The notes: generated by a model not told the origin, from the letters alone. DNA of 64,000 bases from Streptomyces albireticuli (GCF_021228125.1 NZ_JAJQQS010000017.1:62001-126000), one strand, 5' to 3'. Positions 27,933-36,183 are shown, counted from the stretch's first letter. Translations and numbers: made by a program.

Positions 27933-29023
27933 CGTCCCCGCCGCTGGAGTCCTTCCTGGCCCCCCTGCTCGCCGCCGCCCGCGGCGCGGACGCCGTGGCC
28001 GTGGCGGCCGTACGCGGCGGCGAGCGGCTGGTGGCCCGGCGGGGGTCCGCCGGGCCGGGCACCCGCTTCGAGACCGGCTCCCTCACCAAGACGTACACGG
28101 CCCTGCTGCTCGCCGAGCTCGCCGCCCGCGGCGAGGTCCGCTACGACGACCCCGTCGACCGCTATCTGCCCCGGCGGGTCCCCGGCCCGTCGATCACCCT
28201 GCTGCACCTGGCCACCCACACCTCGGGCCTGCCCCGGCTGCCACCGGGCCTGGTCACCCGCTCGGCGCGGCACGCCTGGTTCAGCAACCCCTACGCGGGC
28301 TTCTCCGCCGCCGACCTCATGGCCGCGCTGCCCCGCACCCGGCTGCACCACGCGCCCGGCACCCACGTGCGCTACTCCAACTTCGGCGCCGGCCTGCTGG
28401 GCCACGCACTGGCCCGGGCGGCGGGGGGCTCCGGCGACGACTACGCCGGACTGCTCGCCGCGCGCGTGCTCGTACCGCTCGGACTCACGGACACCGACTG
28501 CGACCCCCTGCGGCCCCAGGCGACCGGCCACTGGCACGGGCGGCCCCGGCCGCCCTGGCTCATCCCCGCGCTGCCCGCCGCCGGGGCCCTGCGCACCAGC
28601 GGCCGGGACCTGCTCCGGCTGCTGTCGGCGCTGCTCACCCCGCCCACCACGGGCCCGCCGAGCCTGCGGACCGCGCTCCGGGACGTCCAGCGGCCACGGC
28701 TGGCGCTGCCCCGCACGGGACACCGCCTCTGCCTGATCTGGAACCTGCGCCCCCGCGCGGGCCGCCCGCTGTTCCACCACTCGGGCGGCACCCGTGGCTT
28801 CACCGCCTTCGCGGGCTTCCTGCCCGGCTCCGGCACCGCCGTCGCGGCCCTCGCCAACACCTCGCCGACACCGCTGGCCCCCTTCGTCCAGGCGGCCTAC
28901 GGGACACTGTGCGCCCTGGACGCCTCAGTCCCCGGCGACGTGACGGACGACCGTGTCGGCGAACTGCCGGGCGGCGGGCGAGAGGGCCGACCACTGACGG
29001 GCGGCCCAGCCCACGTCCAGTGA
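27929..29023 (+). CDS. Beta-lactamase-fold serine hydrolase (class C/PBP-like)
   Basis: Serine hydrolase of 364 residues in the beta-lactamase/DD-peptidase superfamily. Catalytic motifs: SxxK as SLTK in FETGSLTKTYTALL (about 52), YxN as YSN in THVRYSNFGAG, and the third motif as HHSGGTRG. No signal peptide, so it should act in the cytoplasm, unlike resistance enzymes. Relatives act as esterases, D-aminopeptidases and peptide macrocyclases. It is the last gene of the coupled peptide operon and could cleave or cyclise the peptide; this is inference. Its last 33 codons overlap the convergent LysR gene. Confidence 0.85.
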   Translation: MTSPPLESFLAPLLAAARGADAVAVAAVRGGERLVARRGSAGPGTRFETGSLTKTYTALLLAELAARGEVRYDDPVDRYLPRRVPGPSITLLHLATHTSGLPRLPPGLVTRSARHAWFSNPYAGFSAADLMAALPRTRLHHAPGTHVRYSNFGAGLLGHALARAAGGSGDDYAGLLAARVLVPLGLTDTDCDPLRPQATGHWHGRPRPPWLIPALPAAGALRTSGRDLLRLLSALLTPPTTGPPSLRTALRDVQRPRLALPRTGHRLCLIWNLRPRAGRPLFHHSGGTRGFTAFAGFLPGSGTAVAALANTSPTPLAPFVQAAYGTLCALDASVPGDVTDDRVGELPGGGREGRPLTGGPAHVQ

Positions 29024-29842
29024 CGGGATCCCGCCGACCGGGATCAGCCGGACGTTGTCGGCACACTGACCGACCAGCCCCGGCACCGCGGGTATCAGCG
29101 CGTGCCCCAGGCCCATCTCGGCGAGCAGCAGCGCGGTGTCCCAGTCGGTCGCCCGGGTGGTGGTGGCGCGGGGCGGGAGGCCGTGCGCGCCCAGGTAGTC
29201 CTCGACCTGGCGGCCCGAACTCGTGCCCGTCGGCGGCCGTATGAGCCGGGTGCGGGCCAGGTCCTCCGCCGCCAGGGCCGTCTCCCCCGCGAGCGGGTCC
29301 TCGGCGCGTACGGCCAGCACCCACTCCAGGCTGATGACAGGCCGCTGCTCGACCCCCTGGGTGCCGGCCGCCTCCGCGGTGATCGTCACCCAGGCCAGGT
29401 CGACGGCGCCGGTCCGGAGCGCCTCCAGACAGCGGTGGCTGGAGCGCTCCGTGTGGAACTCCAGCCCGACTTCGGGGTAATCACGGCAGAACTCCTTTAT
29501 CGCCGCGCCCAGGAAGTTGCGGATGGTCGTGGCCCCCGTGGCGATGACGACGCCACCCCCCTGCCCGGTCCGCAGCTCCTCCAGCGCCCGCAGCCCCTCG
29601 CCCAGCGCGGTCAGCCCGTCGGAGGCCGCGCGCTGGAGAATCCGGCCCGCCTCGGTCGGTGCCACGCCTCTGGATTGACGCTCCATCAGCGTGAGCCCCA
29701 CCTCCTTCTCCAGTCGGCGGACGTGCTGACTGACGGCCGACTGGCTGCAGTTCATCTCCCGGGCCACGGCACTGAGGTTGCGGGCCTCGCACACCATGAC
29801 GAACACCTTCAGGTCATCAAGCGTCACCCGCCCAACATACAA
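28925..29842 (-). CDS. LysR-family transcriptional regulator
   Basis: LysR-type regulator of 305 residues. The N-terminal winged HTH is typical (LDDLKVFVMVCEARNLSAVA, NCSQSAVSQHVRRLEKEVGL), followed by a periplasmic-binding-protein-like effector domain (GVVIATGATTIRNFLGAAIKEF and later LLLAEMGLGHALIPAVP). It is convergent with, and overlaps by 99 bp, the hydrolase gene of the peptide operon. LysR genes usually control a divergent neighbour; here the upstream neighbour is the thioesterase on the same strand, so the target is unclear. Confidence 0.9.
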   Translation of the reverse strand: MYVGRVTLDDLKVFVMVCEARNLSAVAREMNCSQSAVSQHVRRLEKEVGLTLMERQSRGVAPTEAGRILQRAASDGLTALGEGLRALEELRTGQGGGVVIATGATTIRNFLGAAIKEFCRDYPEVGLEFHTERSSHRCLEALRTGAVDLAWVTITAEAAGTQGVEQRPVISLEWVLAVRAEDPLAGETALAAEDLARTRLIRPPTGTSSGRQVEDYLGAHGLPPRATTTRATDWDTALLLAEMGLGHALIPAVPGLVGQCADNVRLIPVGGIPSLDVGWAARQWSALSPAARQFADTVVRHVAGD

Positions 29843-30058
29843 GTCATACCTTGGGGAGTTCGAGCCTCCTCATAGGATTGACTTGGCTGCCGGGCGGCCG
29901 CATGATCTCCATGAACGGCGGCAACCTGTCCGCGGCCTCACTCAGCACAACGCGCCGGAACTGAGCATGCGCAGCACCGGTCACTGTCGTCGCCGCGGAC
30001 GGGTGTCGACCACCGCCGCCCGCCGCCCGCGCCGCGACCGCCCGAGGCCCACCGGAGG

Positions 30059-30838
30059 TCACCGGGAACCGGAGCCGGCCTTCGCGCCCAGCAGCTCCGC
30101 CAGCGTCTGCTGCACGACCTCCGTCTCCTGCTCCCGCAGGTAGAAGTGACCGCCGGAGAACGTCCGCACCTCCACCGGCCCCCGCGTCGTGTGCCGGGCC
30201 CACCCGGTCAGCTTGTCCCCCTCGGTCAGGGCGGTCTCGCCGTCCCCGGCCAGGGCCGTCAGCGGCACGGGCAGCGGCGCGTGGCCACGCCACTCGTACT
30301 CCTCCAGCACCGTGTAGTCGGCGCGCAGCCCCGCCGTCGCCATCGCCCGCAGCTCGGGGTGTTCCAGGACCTCCGGCGGGATGCCGTTGTGCCGCCCGTT
30401 CACCGCCGACAGCAGCTCGTCGTCCGGCAGGCGGTGCACACCGGTGCGGTTCCGGGGCACGTCGGGCGCCGGGCCGCTGGAGACGACGAGCCGCTCCGGC
30501 AGCCGCCGCCCCGCGTCCCGGAGCGCGCACGTCAGCTCGTACGCGACGAGCGACCCCATGCTGTGCCCGAAGAAGGCGTACGGGCCGGTGAACTCCTCCT
30601 CCAGCAGCGCCCCGACCAGCGCGTCCATGGAGGTCACCGCGGGCTCGCCGAAGCGGGTGGCCCGGCCCGGCAGCTGGATCGCGTACACCCGCACACCCGG
30701 CATCCGCCTGCCCCAGCGCAGGTACTCGGCGGCCGACCCCCCGGCGTGCGGGAAGCAGTACAGCCGCAGCGGGGCCTCCTCCGCGGCCCCTCCGACGATC
30801 CACCGGGACGCCGGAGCGACGCGCCCTTGCTGATTCAT
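30059..30838 (-). CDS. Type II thioesterase
   Basis: Alpha/beta hydrolase of 259 residues of the editing (type II) thioesterase family, which clears misloaded acyl groups from carrier proteins of PKS and NRPS lines. Motifs: LYCFPHAGGSAAEYLRW near the N-terminus, nucleophile in FFGHSMGSL, and catalytic His in FSGGHFYL. GGAGAAGGC precedes the ATG. No modular PKS or NRPS is in the window, so it is an orphan that either serves a distant cluster or is a remnant. A phosphopantetheinyl transferase is encoded divergently 203 bp away plus one gene. Confidence 0.92.
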   Translation of the reverse strand: MNQQGRVAPASRWIVGGAAEEAPLRLYCFPHAGGSAAEYLRWGRRMPGVRVYAIQLPGRATRFGEPAVTSMDALVGALLEEEFTGPYAFFGHSMGSLVAYELTCALRDAGRRLPERLVVSSGPAPDVPRNRTGVHRLPDDELLSAVNGRHNGIPPEVLEHPELRAMATAGLRADYTVLEEYEWRGHAPLPVPLTALAGDGETALTEGDKLTGWARHTTRGPVEVRTFSGGHFYLREQETEVVQQTLAELLGAKAGSGSR

Positions 30839-31041
30839 GCCTTCTCCTGTCCACCCGTGCCGAACGCCCCCGTCCGGGCGCGCGTCGACACTACTGACCG
30901 GCCGCACCCGGGAACGTGGCGTAGACAACTACCGGACCGTGACACCGCTTACAGCGTGCGGCGGCCGCCATGTCGCGGGGCTTCCTAGGGGTTTCACCGC
31001 GCGTGTGATCGTATATAGGTACGGACTGGGGAGGACGTCAG

Positions 31042-31899
31042 ATGCCCAACGGGAAACTGCTCGCGATCAGCGATCTGCATGTCGTCTACAAAGACAACCG
31101 CGAACTCGTCGAGACGCTGCGACCGGAATCCGAGGACGACTGGCTGATCGTCGCCGGCGACGTCGCCGAGCAGTACGCGGACATCGAGTGGGCGCTGAGC
31201 CTGCTCAGCCGGCGCTTCGCCAAGGTGATCTGGGCACCGGGCAACCACGAGCTGTGGACCCACCCGAAGGACCCGGTCGACCTGCGCGGCGAGAAGCGCT
31301 ACCTGCACCTGGTGGAGCTCTGCCGGAGCCTCGGCATCGACACGCCCGAGGACCCGTACCCGGTCTGGCAGGACGAGGGCGGCCCGGTGGCCGTGGCCCC
31401 GCTGTTCGTCCTCTACGACTACTCGTTCCGGGTACCGGGCGCGCACACCAAGGAGGAGTCGCTGCGCCTGGCCTACGAGGCTGGCATCGTCTGCACGGAC
31501 GAGCACTTCCTCTTCCCGGACCCCTACCCGACGCGGGACGACTGGTGCCGTGCCCGGGTCGAGCTCACCGAGCGCCGCCTGGCCGCCGTGGACCCCGCCC
31601 ACCGCACGGTCCTCGTCAACCACTTCCCGCTGGTACGCGAACCCACCCGGATCCTGCGCTACCCGGACTTCGCCCAGTGGTGCGGCACCGAGCTGACAGC
31701 CGACTGGCACGTGCGCTTCCGCGCCGCCGCCGCGGTCTACGGCCATCTGCACATCCCCCGCGTCACCTGGCACGACGGCGTCCGCTTCGAGGAGGTGTCG
31801 GTCGGCTACCCGCGCGAGTGGCGGCCCCGGCCGCCACGCCGCCCGCTGCGCCAGATCCTGCCCCGCCCGGTCGGCGAGACCCCGGGAGCGGCACGATGA
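31042..31899 (+). CDS. Calcineurin-like metallophosphoesterase
   Basis: Binuclear metallophosphoesterase of 285 residues. The metal-ligand motifs occur in order: ISDLHVVY (10-14 region), AGDVAE, APGNHELW, VNHFPL and GHLHIPR. No signal peptide. Its stop overlaps the start of the phosphopantetheinyl transferase gene (ATGA), an arrangement I recall for the S. coelicolor pair around SCO6672-6673. A phosphopantetheine- or CoA-related substrate is suggested by the coupling but not proven. Just upstream, TATATAGGT at about 31,012-31,020 may be a -10 region. Confidence 0.85.
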   Translation: MPNGKLLAISDLHVVYKDNRELVETLRPESEDDWLIVAGDVAEQYADIEWALSLLSRRFAKVIWAPGNHELWTHPKDPVDLRGEKRYLHLVELCRSLGIDTPEDPYPVWQDEGGPVAVAPLFVLYDYSFRVPGAHTKEESLRLAYEAGIVCTDEHFLFPDPYPTRDDWCRARVELTERRLAAVDPAHRTVLVNHFPLVREPTRILRYPDFAQWCGTELTADWHVRFRAAAAVYGHLHIPRVTWHDGVRFEEVSVGYPREWRPRPPRRPLRQILPRPVGETPGAAR

Positions 31900-32627
31900 T
31901 CGAGCGGATCCTGCCCGGCCCCGTGGTCACTGAGGAGACCTTCGCCGATCCCGCGGGGGCGGCCGACGCCCTCTTCCCCGAGGAGGCCGCGGTCGTGGCG
32001 CGCGCGGTGCCCAAGCGGCAGCGCGAGTTCACGACCGTACGGCTGTGCGCGCGCAAGGCGCTCGGCCGGCTGGGGCACCCGCCCGCCCCGCTGCTGCCCA
32101 GCCGGCGCGGCGCGCCGCAGTGGCCGGCCGGGGTGGTGGGCAGCATGACCCACTGCGAGGGCTACCGCGCGGCCGTGGTGGCCCGGGCGGCCGACGCCAC
32201 CTCGATCGGCATAGACGCCGAGCCCAACGGCCCTTTGCCGGAAGGGGTGCTGGAGAGCATCGCCCTGCCGGCCGAGCGCGCCTGGGTGCGCGCCCTGGCC
32301 GCCCGGCGGCCCGAGGTGAGCTGGGACCGGCTGCTGTTCAGCGCCAAGGAGAGCGTCTTCAAGACGTGGTACCCGCTCACCGGCCGGGAACTGGACTTCG
32401 TGGAGGCGGAGCTGGAGGCCGACCCGGACGCCGGGACGTTCTCCGCCCGGCTCCTGGTCCCCGGGCCGGTGGTCGGCGGCCGCCGCCTCGACGGTTTCAC
32501 GGGCCGCTGGCTCGCCGACCGGGGGCTGGTCGTCACGGCGATCGCTCTGGAGGCGTCACCGGCGCCGTCCGACGGGAGCGGTGGCGCGGGCGGGGGTCTT
32601 CCGGGGGCTTCGGCGCATACGGCGTAG
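31896..32627 (+). CDS. 4'-phosphopantetheinyl transferase (Sfp type)
   Basis: Transfers phosphopantetheine from CoA to carrier-protein serines, activating PKS, NRPS or fatty-acid carrier proteins. The 243-residue product has the motifs SMTHCEGYRAAV, SIGIDAEPNGP (Mg2+-binding GIDxE) and FSAKESVFKTWYP (KExxxK). The C-terminal 20 residues are Gly/Ala-rich and probably disordered. Translation is coupled to the metallophosphoesterase. It may be the general secondary-metabolism transferase of the strain or serve the orphan thioesterase's unknown cluster. Confidence 0.93.
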   Translation: MIERILPGPVVTEETFADPAGAADALFPEEAAVVARAVPKRQREFTTVRLCARKALGRLGHPPAPLLPSRRGAPQWPAGVVGSMTHCEGYRAAVVARAADATSIGIDAEPNGPLPEGVLESIALPAERAWVRALAARRPEVSWDRLLFSAKESVFKTWYPLTGRELDFVEAELEADPDAGTFSARLLVPGPVVGGRRLDGFTGRWLADRGLVVTAIALEASPAPSDGSGGAGGGLPGASAHTA

Positions 32628-32842
32628 GCGCGGGGCCTTTCCCCTCTCCGACTTCTCGGCTTTCGGTCTTCCCAAGGTGAGGCCGGCCGCTCCGGGCACT
32701 TCCCGCCCCCTCGCTCGGGGGGGCGCTCGGAGACGGCGGCGGGGTCGCACGTATCCGCCGGCTCGCGGCACTCACCTACGAAAAGGGAAACGAGGAGGCC
32801 CGGGCCGGCCAGGGCCCGGGCCCCCCGACGGAAAGGCTGTTC

Positions 32843-33049
32843 ATGGGAATGAACCGGCATGGTGCGACCGGAAAGTCCACTCCCTCGAAAATCACCCCCA
32901 CTTCGGTCGGCGCGACCTTCGGATCCGTGACCGTGGGCATCAGCAGTGCCTACGTGGCCACCGGATCCGTACTGATCACGTGTGTCGCCGGCGGCCTCGG
33001 ACTGGCCGTCGTGGCGCTGCTCATGGCGGTGTTCCTCATCGCACGCTGA
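32843..33049 (+). CDS. Small single-span membrane protein
   Basis: Unrecognised 68-residue protein. GAAAGG lies six bases before the ATG at 32843 and a strong terminator follows 15 bp after the stop, so it is a self-contained transcription unit. Residues 1-25 are Ser/Thr/Lys-rich (GATGKSTPSKITPTSVGAT); residues 30-68 are hydrophobic and end VVALLMAVFLIAR, giving one or two membrane spans. Could be a small regulatory membrane protein or a toxin-like peptide; there is no partner gene beside it to decide. Confidence 0.6.
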   Translation: MGMNRHGATGKSTPSKITPTSVGATFGSVTVGISSAYVATGSVLITCVAGGLGLAVVALLMAVFLIAR

Positions 33050-33064
33050 CCCGCGCTCTCCTCG

Positions 33065-33100
33065 GGGGGATCGTCTACGGGGCCCCGTAGACGATCCCCC
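33065..33100. terminator. Perfect 36-nt palindromic terminator
   Basis: The 18 bases GGGGGATCGTCTACGGGG at 33065-33082 are followed directly by their exact reverse complement to 33100. It lies between the small membrane protein gene and the convergent sugar-transferase gene and should stop both. Confidence 0.85.
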
Positions 33101-33165
33101 GCCGGGGATCCGGGTCGCTCCTCGGCCGACCGTCCTCCGAAATCGATTCCTCCAAAGTCCATTTC

Positions 33166-34482
33166 TCACTGCCAGACCGTGAGACTGACGAGGCAGCGCT
33201 TCTCCAGCGGCTCCCGGAGCGGCTGGGGAGTGGCGGCGGCGGGCTCGGCGACCGCCGCCGCCGTTCCGCTCGCGGCTTCCTCCTGGTCACCCGCGGAGTA
33301 CGCGGTGAAGGAATTGGAGCTGAAGAGCATTCCGCAGATGAGCCGGAAGGTGCCCCAGGCGGAGAGGGAATCGTAGAAACCCCGGTCGACCATGACGCGT
33401 TGCGGTACGACGACGTCCAGATAGTGCCGCCAGGCGTCGGACCCGGGCTCCAGGTCATCGTCGGGCCCCACGTATCCGTCCCAGAGGGGGCCCGCGATTC
33501 CCGGCCGGTAGGAGAACACCCAGCGGCATTGCCCCGGGTACGAGGCGGCCATCGCCGGATGCTCGGCCGGCGGGCCCAGCAGGGTGACGTCACCCCGGAA
33601 GAGGTTCCACAGCCGGGGCAGTGTCTCCAGCCCGAGCTCCTCCAGGAACTCCCCCACTTTCGTCTGCCGCCCGGCCGCGTCCCGGGTCCGGAAGTCGTAC
33701 AGCTGGAAGACCCGGCCGGCCGCCCCGACCCTGGGATGGCGCACGAGGGCCGGGCCGTGCGAGGTGAGGCGGATCCACAGCGACACGGACGCCAGCATGG
33801 GCAGCGAGATCCACAGCAGGGCGGCGCCGACGACGACGTCCAGGGCGCGCCGGCTCCTGCTCATCGGCGCCGGTGGATCGGCGACCTCGACGGCCTGGGG
33901 CCGTAGCCGCGCCAGGGCGTCGGGCTGGAGGCCGCCCGGCCGGTGCTCGCGGAGGTCCCGTAGATGGATGGCCGTGAACAGGGCGGTCGAGACGATCACG
34001 CCGAAGCCCACGGACTGGAGGAGCGTCTGGACCCAGCGGGGCACGCCGTTGTCCGGTAGCGAGACCAGCGCCAGGGCGAGGGCCACGACCAGCAGGAAGC
34101 CCATCCCGAAACGGCACCACCAACGGCGCCGGCGGCGGCCGCCGCGCACGGCCGCCGCCCCGGGATCGTCGCTGTCCGGATCCGCTGCCCGGCCGCCTGA
34201 CAGGGCGGCCAGGCTCAGGAACTCCTGAAGACCGGCACTGCCCGCCGGGTGGCCACGGACCACGGCCCGGCGGGCAGCCTCGATCTTGATCTCGATGAGC
34301 TTGCGCTCCACCGACTCCTCAGGGATTTCCGTCGCGAGCCCGGCGTCGAAGGCATCCTTGAACTCCCTCAGCCGCCTGTCGGCCGCCGCGTTGTCCGGAC
34401 TGCATACCAGGGCATGCCCATTGATCGCGGTCATAAGATCATTGATCGTCTCGACGATACCTTCGTCGCCATGTGCGCTCAT
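33166..34482 (-). CDS. Membrane protein with bacterial sugar-transferase-like domain
   Basis: 438 residues. Residues 1-110 are soluble and unrecognised (charged, helical). Two membrane spans follow at about 125-142 and 150-170, and another at about 212-235 leads into a domain like undecaprenyl-phosphate sugar phosphotransferases (WbaP/PF02397): FQLYDFRTRDAAGRQTKVGE and LGLETLPRLWNLFRGDVTLL with GPPAEHP in place of the usual GPRP. The missing arginine and altered spacing suggest a divergent or inactive enzyme. The ATG overlaps the sigma-factor stop (TAATG), so it is translated with it and may regulate it from the membrane. Confidence 0.75.
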   Translation of the reverse strand: MSAHGDEGIVETINDLMTAINGHALVCSPDNAAADRRLREFKDAFDAGLATEIPEESVERKLIEIKIEAARRAVVRGHPAGSAGLQEFLSLAALSGGRAADPDSDDPGAAAVRGGRRRRRWWCRFGMGFLLVVALALALVSLPDNGVPRWVQTLLQSVGFGVIVSTALFTAIHLRDLREHRPGGLQPDALARLRPQAVEVADPPAPMSRSRRALDVVVGAALLWISLPMLASVSLWIRLTSHGPALVRHPRVGAAGRVFQLYDFRTRDAAGRQTKVGEFLEELGLETLPRLWNLFRGDVTLLGPPAEHPAMAASYPGQCRWVFSYRPGIAGPLWDGYVGPDDDLEPGSDAWRHYLDVVVPQRVMVDRGFYDSLSAWGTFRLICGMLFSSNSFTAYSAGDQEEAASGTAAAVAEPAAATPQPLREPLEKRCLVSLTVWQ

Positions 34483-35012
34483 TACTCCTCCTCACCGTAC
34501 CTATCAGCTGTGGCGCGGCTCTCCTGAAGAATCCGGTAGAGATTTTCTCTCGCCGATCGCAGATTGGACCGTACCGTCGCCGCGATATCACCCGTGATCT
34601 CAGCGATCTCGGAAGGACTGAATCCGTCGTACGTGTAAGCAATGACCTGACGCTGCTTATAACCGAGGTTGCTCATCAGCGCGAGGACTTCCTCCTCCTC
34701 GTGGCGCGAGGGGGAGTCGGGTCCGGGCGACGCCTCACCGACCGCCCAGCCGCCCCTGACGGCCCGGGCCGGCGCGTCCAGATCACGGGCGGCGGACCGG
34801 AGGTAGTGCCGCTCGGCGGTCTTGCGCACCCACGCGAGCGGGTGCTCGATCCCGGTCCAGCATTCCAGCGCCTTGATCATCGCGGCCGAAGCGGAATCCT
34901 CCGCTTCCTCCCGGGTGGCGCCGATGAACCGGAGAAAGCCGATCAGCTTCCGGTAGTCCGACCGGAAGAAAGCGTCGAAATCATTCCCGTCGGGGCCCCT
35001 GCGATGCTGCAC
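34482..35012 (-). CDS. ECF-like RNA polymerase sigma factor
   Basis: 176-residue sigma-70 family protein. Region 2 is visible in NDFDAFFRSDYRKLIGFLRF and EEAEDSASAAMIKALECW; region 4 HTH in LGYKQRQVIAYTYDGFSPSE followed by IAEITGDIAATVRSNLRSAR. The GTG at 35012 has GGAGGG seven bases upstream; an open frame continues upstream but is low complexity. No ordinary anti-sigma gene adjoins; the coupled downstream gene is a membrane sugar-transferase-like protein, an unusual partner. Confidence 0.85.
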   Translation of the reverse strand: MQHRRGPDGNDFDAFFRSDYRKLIGFLRFIGATREEAEDSASAAMIKALECWTGIEHPLAWVRKTAERHYLRSAARDLDAPARAVRGGWAVGEASPGPDSPSRHEEEEVLALMSNLGYKQRQVIAYTYDGFSPSEIAEITGDIAATVRSNLRSARENLYRILQESRATADRYGEEE

Positions 35013-35643
35013 GAGATATCCCTCCTCAATTCTCAGCCGCTGCTGATGCAGGGGAGTGACATGAGGAAGGGCAATCGTGTGATGCGACCCGGGACCATAT
35101 CCACTACGTCGCATAAATCTACGATCGGATCGGAACCCTGCCGGGAATCGCCCCGAACGCCCCGTCAATACGTTCGAACTTCGCCGGATCGCACAGATCT
35201 CCACGCCCGCCGGCACAGGCGACCGCCCCCGAGGCCGTCCGCACATGACCTTCCTCTCCGGAGCAGCAACCACCACAGCGAGGGCGACCGAGGGCACGAC
35301 CCACCGGGGAACCCCCGTCCCCCGACGGCCACTGCCCGCCGCCTTCACAGCTGAGTGCCCCGACCCCCCACCAACGTGCAACGCGCCCGGACCCTTTTTC
35401 CCCGACCCCGGGGGGTTACGCCTGACGGACGCCGACCAGCGCCTCACGAGGCCCACGAAGGAGCCGCGACAGAACGCCCCGTCCCACCCACCACCGCGAC
35501 GGAACGCCCCCGCCCCCGCATCAGACCTGGTCAGCCCAAAATCCGTCGATCACTCGTCACGGTGGTCCACTCATCGGCAAAGAACCCCGGCCCGGCACCG
35601 GCAGTTGCCGATCTCGACAACCACTCCGCCGAAAGAGGCCCAT
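35013..35643. other. 631-bp non-coding region upstream of the sigma factor
   Basis: No supportable gene on either strand. The part next to the sigma gene (about 35,020-35,140) is markedly less GC-rich than its surroundings, with CGCATAAATCTACGATCGGATCGG, and is the likely promoter region. The rest is GC-rich with many CCG/CGG runs, and open frames crossing it lack the codon bias of neighbouring genes. GAAAGAGG near 35,630 is the ribosome site of the next gene. Confidence 0.5.
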
Positions 35644-35958
35644 ATGAGCAACCCTTCTTCCTCGGCGCACGACGAGCCGGCAGTCGCCGTCGCACCAGCC
35701 GCCACGCCGCGAGCGCCGGTCGAACCCACGCCCCAAGTCCCCGACCAGGAACCCGAGCGCCGCCCCCTCGGCGTCCTCGCCTTCGTCTGCGGCGCTGTCA
35801 CGGTGCTCGTCACCGCCGCCTTCTTCCCCAGCCTCCCCCACGTCATCGACTGGGGTGCCGTCCTCACCGCCCTCGCCGTCGGTCTCCTCGCGCGTCGGAC
35901 ATGGCGGACCCGGGCCGCGAAGAAGCGAGCGGGCAGGGAGCAGCCGACCGGGGCCTAG
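35644..35958 (+). CDS. Small two-span membrane protein
   Basis: Unrecognised 104-residue protein. The N-terminal 45 residues are Pro/Ala/Glu-rich and presumably cytosolic and disordered (PRAPVEPTPQVPDQEPERRP); two membrane helices follow (LGVLAFVCGAVTVLVTAAFF and WGAVLTALAVGLLARR), ending in a basic tail. GAAAGAGG precedes the ATG. It is followed 17 bp later by a shared terminator with the tRNA gene. The shape is common among actinobacterial small membrane proteins of unknown role. Confidence 0.65.
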   Translation: MSNPSSSAHDEPAVAVAPAATPRAPVEPTPQVPDQEPERRPLGVLAFVCGAVTVLVTAAFFPSLPHVIDWGAVLTALAVGLLARRTWRTRAAKKRAGREQPTGA

Positions 35959-35975
35959 GCCCGGAAACACAAAGA

Positions 35976-36005
35976 AGGCCAGGTCACCCGGAGGTGACCT
36001 GGCCT
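35976..36005. terminator. Bidirectional terminator between small membrane gene and tRNA-Thr
   Basis: AGGCCAGGTCACC at 35976-35988 pairs perfectly with GGTGACCTGGCCT at 35993-36005, with loop CGGA. On the leftward strand it follows the tRNA and is followed by a T-rich stretch. Confidence 0.85.
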
Positions 36006-36012
36006 TTCCCTG

Positions 36013-36086
36013 AGCCGCCTTCGGGATTCGAACCCGAGACCTACGCATTACGAGTGCGTTGCTCTGGCCAACTGAGCTAAGGCGGC
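36013..36086 (-). tRNA. tRNA-Thr, anticodon CGT
   Basis: Complete 74-base cloverleaf on the leftward strand: acceptor GCCGCCT/AGGCGGC, D-arm GCTCAGTTGGCCAGAGC, anticodon stem ACGCA/TGCGT with loop CTCGTAA (anticodon CGT, reads ACG), variable AGGTC, and T-arm TCGGGTTCGAATCCCGA. CCA is not encoded. No integrase or repeated tRNA end was found nearby, so it is not in use as a visible integration site, although it marks the edge of the accessory stretch. Confidence 0.97.
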
Positions 36087-36183
36087 AAGCTGCGGGGGCC
36101 GGATCGGCATCAGCAGCGGGGCCAAGTTTACACAGTTTCCGGGGGTGCTCCGCACACGGCGGCCGAGGGGGTGGATCCGCAGG

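Noticed and set aside
35119..35304. 61-codon leftward frame upstream of the sigma factor
   Set aside because: No ribosome site, no conserved sequence, and codon use unlike nearby genes.
36013..36086. tRNA-Thr as an active integration site
   Set aside because: No integrase, excisionase or duplicated tRNA 3' end was seen on either side.
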